Shown: positions 58,191-64,000 of the stretch, piece after piece
Position numbering within the stretch: position 1 is the first letter of the stretch
Layout: the number at the start of each line of letters is the position of its first letter
Assembly: GCA_965247435.1 (NCBI GenBank)
Contig: OZ252019.1
Location: forward strand, 248,001 to 312,000
Origin: Ilyomonas sp965247435
GTDB taxonomy: Bacteria > Bacteroidota > Bacteroidia > Chitinophagales > Chitinophagaceae
DNA: 64,000 nt
Direction of reading: 5' to 3'
The notes under the pieces: model-generated
The model's input: only the letters and a program-made list of their open reading frames with translations
The model's database searches: none
Told to the model about the DNA's origin: nothing
Program-made: the position numbers and the translations under genes

Positions 58191-58535
58191 TCACACTGCA
58201 AACGAACTTCCGCAGCCACAGGTTGCAGAAGCATTCGGATTTTTAAAAGTAAACCCACGGCCATTCAATCCATCCTGCCAGTCTATCTGCATACCATATA
58301 AGTAGAGCTCATGATTTTTATTCATAATACAATCAATGCCTTCCAGTTCAAACTCCACATCATCTGCCTGCAATTCATCAAAGCCAAGTATATAACTTAA
58401 GCCACTACAGCCGCCACCTTTTACACCTACACGCAGTTTTTTATTAGCATCAAAATCAGGTGCACTTACCAGTCTTTTTATTTCATTTATAGCACCTTCG
58501 GTAAAACTTACCGGTGTGGCTGTCAGCATTTCCAT
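58191..58535 (-). CDS. HesB/IscA/SufA-type iron-sulfur assembly protein
   Basis: A-type carrier of Fe-S clusters. From ATG 58535 the product is 114 residues and has the three conserved Cys: C43 in GGGCSGLSYIL and C106/C108 in ATCGCGSSFAV. FTEGAINEIKRLV and GRGFTFKNPNA complete the family pattern. A further 16 residues upstream (to 58583) are in frame but unconserved. No other Suf or Isc gene lies next to it, although fdx and iscX are elsewhere in the window. It is convergent with the Q-rich gene. Confidence 0.95.
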   Translation of the reverse strand: MEMLTATPVSFTEGAINEIKRLVSAPDFDANKKLRVGVKGGGCSGLSYILGFDELQADDVEFELEGIDCIMNKNHELYLYGMQIDWQDGLNGRGFTFKNPNASATCGCGSSFAV

Positions 58536-58640
58536 ATAAATTTCTTTGTTGCAAAAATACACAACGTTTTTTATCGTTTCCATTATAAGCAGGCGTCATT
58601 TCAAAAGATGACGTTTCGCTTACATTTGTAAAAAACAACT

Positions 58641-59144
58641 ATGGGTATCTCATCTAATATCGTGCTTGGCATTATCGGGCTGCTGCTGATAGCATTTATC
58701 ATTTACTTATTTACCAATAAATCCAAAGAGCCTGTTATTAAAGAATCCGCCTCCGATGGTACACGGCAAATGCAGTTAGCCGCTTACGAACGCCTGATAT
58801 TGCTGGTGGACCGGATTTCTTTGCCCAATCTTATTAGCCGCCTTAATCAGCCCGGCGCCACGGCAAAAGAAATGCAGGCGTTGCTTACCCAAAACATCCG
58901 GCAGGAATACGATTATAATATTACGCAGCAGGTATATGTGAGCGCCGACGCCTGGAGCGCTATTAAAAATCTGAAAGAACAAAACCTGTTGGTCATAAAC
59001 CAGATCGCCAATACAATGCCACCACAGGCAACAGGCCTTGACCTCAATAAACTTCTTTTGGAATACCTGATGAATGATAAAAAAGGCGCCCTGCATGAAG
59101 TAGTAAGCGAAGTTTTGAGCTACGAAGCAAAGAAGCTGTTATAA
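58641..59144 (+). CDS. conserved hypothetical protein with one N-terminal membrane helix
   Basis: The 167-residue protein has a single transmembrane helix at about residues 6-25 (NIVLGIIGLLLIAFIIYLFT) and a soluble part that is helical. That part starts RQMQLAAYERLILLVDRISL and contains NIRQEYDYNITQQVYVSADA and LVINQIANTMPP. This combination is a conserved but uncharacterised Bacteroidota type that I recall only by appearance. The soluble part should face the cytoplasm given the positive charges after the helix. It is divergent from the IscA-type gene, with about 100 nt between starts. No function can be given. Confidence 0.78.
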   Translation: MGISSNIVLGIIGLLLIAFIIYLFTNKSKEPVIKESASDGTRQMQLAAYERLILLVDRISLPNLISRLNQPGATAKEMQALLTQNIRQEYDYNITQQVYVSADAWSAIKNLKEQNLLVINQIANTMPPQATGLDLNKLLLEYLMNDKKGALHEVVSEVLSYEAKKLL

Positions 59145-59346
59145 GGGCTTTATGGGACGAGCTGCATGGCTGCTATGTAGCTTCCGTTATCGCCTGTGGC
59201 GATGAGAGCGCCATCACTCCCTCGCCTGTCTGCCGGCAAAGGCAGGTACGTTCTTATCGCTATTCAGCAATGGGCAGTTAGCGTAACGTACATTCGTTTC
59301 TTTTACCTGTCAACTCCTATCTAACATCTGTCAATTTACTTCTGCT

Positions 59347-60903
59347 ATGCCTGAAAAACAAATACTTACCAATTCCGATATCGAAATAAAATCTGTTTAC
59401 ACACCAAAAGATGCACTTCCTCTTACCGGAGACCTGCCCGGACAATTTCCTTTTACCCGTGGCATTCAACCGGACATGTATCGCGGCAAGTTGTGGACGA
59501 TGCGTCAGTACGCCGGTTTTTCTACCGCAGAAGAAAGCAATCTCCGCTACCATTATTTATTATCGCAAGGCGTAAACGGACTAAGTGTTGCTTTTGATTT
59601 GCCTACACAAATCGGGTACGACAGCGACGATCCGGTTGCCGAGGGCGAAGTGGGAAAAACAGGCGTTGCAATAGATAGTATTGAGGATATGCAGCGCCTG
59701 TTTAAAGGTATTACCCTGCAGGATATTACCACTTCCATGACCATCAATGCAACGGCATTTATTCTTTTAGCATTATACGTTGCTGTTGCCAGGCAGCAGG
59801 GCGCGGATTTATCAAAACTCAGCGGCACCATCCAAAATGATATACTAAAGGAATACGCAGCGCGTGGCACCTACATTTATCCGCCCAAGCCTTCCATGCG
59901 CATTATTACCGATGTATTTCAATGGTGCAGCCAAGAACTGCCTAAGTGGAATACCATTTCTATCTCCGGTTATCATATACGCGAGGCCGGTAGTTCAGCA
60001 GTACAGGAGATCGCTTTTACATTGGCCAACGGTAAAGCCTATGTAGAAGCTGCTTTGCTAAAGGGCCTTAATATTAATGTTTTTGGCAAAAGGCTGTCTT
60101 TCTTTTTTAATGCACACAACAATTTGTTTGAAGAAGTAGCCAAGTACCGCGCCGCGCGGCGTATGTGGGCAGGCATGATGAAAGGCATGGGCGCTACCGA
60201 CGAAAAAGCAATGATGCTGCGCTTTCATGCACAAACCGGCGGCAGTACCCTCACCGCGCAACAACCGCTAAACAACATTAGCCGGGTAACGATACAAACC
60301 CTTGCGGCAGTGCTTGGCGGTGCGCAAAGCCTGCATACCAATGGATACGACGAAGCTATTAGTCTGCCCACGGAAGAAGCCGCGCGCATTGCATTGCGTA
60401 CACAGCAGGTGGTTGCATACGAAAGCGGCATTGCACAAACCGCAGACCCGCTGGGCGGCAGTTATTTTATAGAAGCGCTTACGAATGAAACAGAAGCAAA
60501 GGCTATGGAGCTGATAAAACAAATAGACTTAATGGGCGGGAGTATTGCTGCTATAGAGCAAGGCTTTATGCAGGAGCAGATTGCACGCAGCGCGTATGAA
60601 TACCAGCAAAAAATTGAAGGTGGCGAACAGGTAGTGGTTGGCGTAAACCGGTTTGTAACGGAAGAAATGGCAGCACAGCCGTTTAAAATAGATGAAAGTA
60701 TCCGCATAACGCAATCGGAAAGGCTGAAGGTATTGAAAGCAGTAAGGAACAACCAAACAGTAGCAGCCTGTTTACAAAACGTAAAGACCGCTGCAAAGGA
60801 AAATATTAACCTAATGCCGGTAGTGATAGATGCAGTAGAAAACTATTGCACCCTGGGCGAAATAAGCAATGTATTGAGAGCCGTTTTTGGGGAGCACAAG
60901 TAG
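59347..60903 (+). CDS. methylmalonyl-CoA mutase catalytic subunit without B12-binding domain
   Basis: The 518-residue protein is the TIM-barrel substrate-binding part of methylmalonyl-CoA mutase. It carries the conserved FTRGIQPDMYRGKLWTMRQYAGF, SVAFDLPTQIGYDSDDP, SISGYHIREAGSSAVQEIAF and MMLRFHAQTGGSTLTAQQP. Full-length enzymes add a C-terminal cobalamin domain with DxHxxG. Here the protein ends after the barrel (LGEISNVLRAVFGEHK), so it belongs to the split form that pairs with a separate small B12-binding subunit. That partner is not in the window. It would interconvert methylmalonyl- and succinyl-CoA, unless it is a related acyl-CoA mutase. Confidence 0.9.
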   Translation: MPEKQILTNSDIEIKSVYTPKDALPLTGDLPGQFPFTRGIQPDMYRGKLWTMRQYAGFSTAEESNLRYHYLLSQGVNGLSVAFDLPTQIGYDSDDPVAEGEVGKTGVAIDSIEDMQRLFKGITLQDITTSMTINATAFILLALYVAVARQQGADLSKLSGTIQNDILKEYAARGTYIYPPKPSMRIITDVFQWCSQELPKWNTISISGYHIREAGSSAVQEIAFTLANGKAYVEAALLKGLNINVFGKRLSFFFNAHNNLFEEVAKYRAARRMWAGMMKGMGATDEKAMMLRFHAQTGGSTLTAQQPLNNISRVTIQTLAAVLGGAQSLHTNGYDEAISLPTEEAARIALRTQQVVAYESGIAQTADPLGGSYFIEALTNETEAKAMELIKQIDLMGGSIAAIEQGFMQEQIARSAYEYQQKIEGGEQVVVGVNRFVTEEMAAQPFKIDESIRITQSERLKVLKAVRNNQTVAACLQNVKTAAKENINLMPVVIDAVENYCTLGEISNVLRAVFGEHK

Positions 60904-61078
60904 CCATTCAATAAGTAATATGGAATAGGTAATATTAATTACAACGTCGCTTATCTTTTATAAGACCCATTCTATAATGTTTTTTAAACCTCAGCTATAG
61001 GGCTATGAAAATTTTTAAATATCCTATAAACCGTTTAAAAGATTTATAGGATATTAATATTTTGTAGCAAAATCTTCT

Positions 61079-61585
61079 TTACACACTCAGTTTTCCTTCT
61101 ACACCATCGTCCATTGTTTTGCCGGTAATGGCGCCTGCTGCAATTTTTAAAAAGGAAACCATCTTGCCATGCTTCGTATCCCAGTAATACGCTTCGTTGG
61201 GCGTAAACTTTATTACGCTGATATTGGGGTCATCTTTGCCTTCGGTAAACCAAGTTTTTACAATCGGATTCCAGAGGTAGTCAATTTTCCCTTTATTGTA
61301 CAACAATTCGCTGTTGCCATGCACCGACAAATAATTCGATTTTTCCGGCTGTGCAAATATTAAATCCGTAGCCGGATTCACTTCTAAGTCTTCGTTTCTT
61401 TTACTCTGTTTAGTGCTTAGAAACCAAAAGGTTCCATCTTCGTCCACAGTATTCGTGCTCATCGGTGCAGTCTGCAATTTGCCCATACTATCATAAGTAC
61501 AAAACATGCACATTTTTATTTCTTCGGCCAGGTCTTTCATCTTTTTAATAGCTTCCGTATTGGCTAAGTTCTTTTTATCTCCCAT
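61079..61585 (-). CDS. pyridoxamine 5'-phosphate oxidase-like (general stress) flavin-binding protein
   Basis: The 168-residue protein has the split-barrel FMN-binding fold of the PPOX family: IKMCMFCTYDSMGKLQTAPM, then DEDGTFWFLSTKQSKRNEDL and LIFAQPEKSNYLSVHG, followed by KTWFTEGKDDPNISVIKFTP. This pattern matches the general-stress-protein 26-like group, not true PdxH. Substrate unknown; it may bind FMN or F420-like cofactors. No neighbours on its strand; it is divergent from the GH18 gene. Confidence 0.9.
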   Translation of the reverse strand: MGDKKNLANTEAIKKMKDLAEEIKMCMFCTYDSMGKLQTAPMSTNTVDEDGTFWFLSTKQSKRNEDLEVNPATDLIFAQPEKSNYLSVHGNSELLYNKGKIDYLWNPIVKTWFTEGKDDPNISVIKFTPNEAYYWDTKHGKMVSFLKIAAGAITGKTMDDGVEGKLSV

Positions 61586-61698
61586 AACATATTTTTTGGT
61601 ACAATCTTCTAATTATGTGCCAGTAATTTATCCTTTTGGTTATTGAAAGACTTCAACCTTTACCTTGCAGCCTTATATTACTTTTTTTAAAACAGGCT

Positions 61699-62808
61699 AT
61701 GAGACTATTGAAAATCACCGCTTTCCTTCTCTTATTAATCAGTAGCATGGAATCTTCTTTCGCGCAGCAAAAAGCAACGCAGAAAGGCTGTGCCGTGCTT
61801 GCTTACTATACCGGCGACAGTGCGCAAATAGAAAAATACAATATCAGCGCGCTTACGCACATTATCTTCAGCTTTACGCACCTGCAGGGCAATCAGTTGC
61901 ATGTAGATAAAGCGGAAGACAGTGTTACCATCCGCAAACTGGTTTCGCTAAAGAAGCAATATCCCGGCCTTAAGATCATTTTTTCTATGGGCGGCTGGGG
62001 TGGCTGCAAAGAATGCAGTGCCGTGTTTAACACACCGGAAGGGCGCAAAGAATTTGCCCGTTCTTCCAAACAGCTATTACAATATTTTGGCGCCGATGGT
62101 TTAGACCTCGACTGGGAATATCCAACCATAGAAGGCTATCCCGGCCACCAGTTTTTGCCACAGGACAAGCAAAATTTTACAGCTTTAATTGTGGAACTGC
62201 ACAAAGCATTTGGCAATAAATATGAACTGAGTTTTGCAGCAGGTGGTTTTACTAATTATATAATAAAATCGGTAGAGTGGGATAAAATAATGCCCCTGCT
62301 TACGCGTGTAAACCTGATGACGTACGACCTGGTGAGTGGTTTTGCTACCACCAGCGGCCATGCAACGCCTTTGTACTCTACACTGCAGGAAAGGGAAAGC
62401 ATTGCCAATGCGGTATATCTGCTGGATTCGCTGCATGTGCCGCTTAGCAAGTTAGTTGCCGGTGCTGCTTTTTATGCGCGGGTATTTGAAGTGCAGGATA
62501 CGCTTAACCACGGTCTGTACCGGCCTTGTAAGTTTATAAGCGGCGTTGACTATAACCATTTCGATACAGCATTGCTGAACAATACCAACTTTGTTTACTA
62601 TTGGGATAGTACGGCACATGCGCCGTACCTGTTTAATGCGAAAGAGCGCTTATTTGTAACATACGACGACCAGCATTCTATACGGGAAAAAACGCAATAT
62701 GTGCTGGACCACCGGCTGGATGGCATTATGTTTTGGGAGCTTACCAATGATGTGCACAGCAATGGCCTGCTGCAGGCGATAAGTGAGGTGAAGAACAAAG
62801 TAAAATAA
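61699..62808 (+). CDS. glycoside hydrolase family 18 (chitinase-like), secreted
   Basis: From ATG 61699 the 369-residue protein has a signal peptide (MRLLKITAFLLLLISSMESSFAQ) and a single GH18 catalytic domain. The strand SMGGWGG and the catalytic motif DGLDLDWE (residues 133-140, with E140 as acid/base) are intact. MTYDLVSG and the C-terminal DGIMFWELTNDV complete the barrel. No carbohydrate-binding module or T9SS sorting signal is attached, so it is probably periplasmic or released by Sec alone. It would hydrolyse chitin or chito-oligosaccharide, or act as an endo-beta-N-acetylglucosaminidase. A longer start at 61636 is rejected because it hides the signal peptide. Confidence 0.93.
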   Translation: MRLLKITAFLLLLISSMESSFAQQKATQKGCAVLAYYTGDSAQIEKYNISALTHIIFSFTHLQGNQLHVDKAEDSVTIRKLVSLKKQYPGLKIIFSMGGWGGCKECSAVFNTPEGRKEFARSSKQLLQYFGADGLDLDWEYPTIEGYPGHQFLPQDKQNFTALIVELHKAFGNKYELSFAAGGFTNYIIKSVEWDKIMPLLTRVNLMTYDLVSGFATTSGHATPLYSTLQERESIANAVYLLDSLHVPLSKLVAGAAFYARVFEVQDTLNHGLYRPCKFISGVDYNHFDTALLNNTNFVYYWDSTAHAPYLFNAKERLFVTYDDQHSIREKTQYVLDHRLDGIMFWELTNDVHSNGLLQAISEVKNKVK

Positions 62809-63251
62809 GAATCGCAATACTTTGAAGTGTCTTAGAGAAAGGAAGAAGGTTATTGGCGGCGCTGATTGGTCAAAGATTTTATTAGTCAACCCATCATCTG
62901 AGTAGTAACTTAATTTGAAACGGACAAGTTACAAAACTGTGGGTTTAAGACGCATTACCGTTAAAAGACTTACTAACCTGTCAGGTTACACCTCACTATT
63001 TTAAAACTAAGTTAATACCATCATGTGTAAATACAGATGTGACTTAGAGGCCATCCAAAAAACAGGTCAAAATGTTTCCCGGCGATGGGAGCGCAGGCAA
63101 GATGGAAGAATGCTTCATAATTGTGCAGTTTGTTTCCCCATCGGACAGGCTCTAAGGGTAAGTATTAGCATGAAATACGGCTACATACAGATTCTGTAAA
63201 TAAAAAGGTAAAAGCTCCGGCTAAAATTTTCATTTTCATACAAAAAAACTT
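62809..63251. other. gene-free interval after the GH18 gene
   Basis: About 440 nt with no open frame of note. The only structured element seen is AACCTGTCAGGTT (near 62976-62988), a short palindrome of a kind often found between Bacteroidota genes. No RNA gene recognised. Confidence 0.5.
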
Positions 63252-63629
63252 ATGAATGCTATCGGCTATTTTGAAATTCAATCTTCGTATCCGCAACGGG
63301 ACATCCGGTTTTATGAAGCTATATTCGGGTGGAGATTTATAAGGGCGGACTTATTACCAATAGAATATTACCGTATAGAAACCAACAGCATTAACGGCGG
63401 ACTGCTGCAACGCCCTGCCTCTGTGCCGCCTGCAGTAAGCGGCACCAATGCGTTTGTATGCTCTGTAAAAGTTGACAATTTTGATAAAACAAACGAACTC
63501 ATACTACAAGCCGGCGGACAGATAGCTTTGCCAAAATTTGCCATTCCCGGGAAATGCTGGCAAGGCTATTATTTAGACTTAGATAACAACACATTCGGAA
63601 TATTTGAGGCAGATGCAAGCGCAAAATGA
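63252..63629 (+). CDS. VOC (glyoxalase/bleomycin resistance) superfamily protein
   Basis: The 125-residue protein has the paired beta-alpha-beta-beta-beta pattern of VOC enzymes: IGYFEIQSSYPQRDIRFYEA, FGWRFIRADLLPIEYYRIE, then a second module with AFVCSVKVDNFDKTNELIL and GYYLDLDNNTFGIFEAD. Glu and His metal ligands are only partly recognisable (E8 and the final E of FGIFE), so a metal-bound activity is uncertain. Members include lactoylglutathione lyases, dioxygenases and resistance proteins; no substrate can be assigned. It stands alone. Confidence 0.85.
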   Translation: MNAIGYFEIQSSYPQRDIRFYEAIFGWRFIRADLLPIEYYRIETNSINGGLLQRPASVPPAVSGTNAFVCSVKVDNFDKTNELILQAGGQIALPKFAIPGKCWQGYYLDLDNNTFGIFEADASAK

Positions 63630-63770
63630 GGTAATTATAACAGTGTTATTTGAAGAGAAAACACGGTTATATTCTTAAAAACCAATCTCCTGCAGAGAAC
63701 TTGCAGCTATAGCATACTGAAATACCGGAAATACTTTTTTTGAGCTTGGCAGCCATCAGATAACCGCTGC

Positions 63771-64000
63771 TTACAGTGCTATTAACTGCCCGATAATTTC
63801 CTGCGGCGTTGATGCTGCTCCCATAGCATTTACCTGATCGAAATAATTGTACCACCCGGCGCTTTCTACCATTAATTCAAATTGCCGGGCTGCAGCACCA
63901 TTAGGAAAAGTCCATACCGCAAAATAATCGTAATCAACTTTAGCAAGCGTCGCTTGTTCATTACTGCCCCAGCTTACAATGGCAACGCCGCTTTCCAAAA
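63771..64000 (-). CDS. DUF6616-like protein, C-terminal part (start beyond window)
   Basis: A minus-strand frame ending with TAA at 63771-63773 and still open at the window edge. The visible 75 or so residues contain VSWGSNEQATLAKVDYDYFAV, WTFPNGAAARQFELMVESAGW and YNYFDQVNAMGAASTPQEII. These resemble small uncharacterised Bacteroidota and proteobacterial proteins of the DUF6616 type, with a ferredoxin-like fold pattern. A TTG at 63998 could be read as a start, but the conserved N-terminal strand expected for the family is missing, so the gene very probably continues past 64000. Function unknown. Confidence 0.65.
   Translation of the reverse strand, partial: LESGVAIVSWGSNEQATLAKVDYDYFAVWTFPNGAAARQFELMVESAGWYNYFDQVNAMGAASTPQEIIGQLIAL

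Overview
The window is a chromosomal segment of a Bacteroidota bacterium, most likely family Chitinophagaceae. Pointers are a type IX secretion (T9SS) C-terminal sorting domain, a TonB-dependent receptor with a carboxypeptidase-like N-terminal domain, an SDR-type L-threonine dehydrogenase, OmpA with thrombospondin-3 repeats, GxxExxY and Uma2 family genes, promoter boxes of the TAnnTTTG type, and an almost complete lack of Shine-Dalgarno sequences. The family assignment is inference from gene content; no rRNA is present.

Layout. 1-5.7 kb: glycosyltransferase fragment, serS, a small conserved protein, a secreted cyclophilin, gcvH, an RlpA-like protein and an OmpA/TSP3 protein. 5.7-10.8 kb: amine oxidase, then a VWA protein and a ChlI-like AAA+ ATPase separated by a GxxExxY (PD-(D/E)XK) gene set among copies of a roughly 22-nt repeat. 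10.8-14.8 kb: cupin, a carB that ends after its first half, an Uma2 gene with an in-frame stop, a Fe-S protein and pirin. 15-20.6 kb: TonB receptor, ridA, tsaB, and an ArsR regulator with a persulfide-dioxygenase-like MBL/rhodanese protein. 20.7-29.4 kb (minus strand): lipoprotein, PolX-like protein, histone-H1-like protein, rpmA-rplU, a transposase remnant, maf-ubiA-kdsC-iscX-fdx, and a DUF2520 protein. 29.5-35 kb: DUF4142 lipoprotein, threonine dehydrogenase, Rrf2 regulator, and a FadN-like beta-oxidation enzyme. 35-41 kb: glmM, GNAT, glmS, thrC. 41.4-44.3 kb: an accessory cluster of unknown genes ending in an Imm63-like immunity gene. 44.4-49.6 kb: LolC/E-like permease, S9 peptidase, T9SS cargo protein.

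49.8-56.4 kb is the translation and transcription core: rpsU, xer recombinase, hpf, an inserted GT-C-like membrane protein, tRNA-Thr/Tyr/Gly/Thr, tuf, tRNA-Trp, secE and nusG. The rplK gene expected after nusG is not there. 56.5-64 kb: a Q/N-rich DUF6600-like protein, an IscA-type protein, a methylmalonyl-CoA mutase catalytic subunit without its B12 domain, a flavin/PPOX-fold protein, a GH18 enzyme, a VOC protein and the start of a DUF6616-like gene.

Points of most interest: rpsU alone carries a perfect 8-nt Shine-Dalgarno sequence, which fits bS21 autoregulation; the GxxExxY nuclease-like gene lies among repeats that recur 28 kb away; carB is cut at its exact domain boundary; the PolX-like protein has lost its polymerase aspartates; decayed tRNA copies flank the tRNA cluster; and there is an unexplained five-gene island with an immunity gene.
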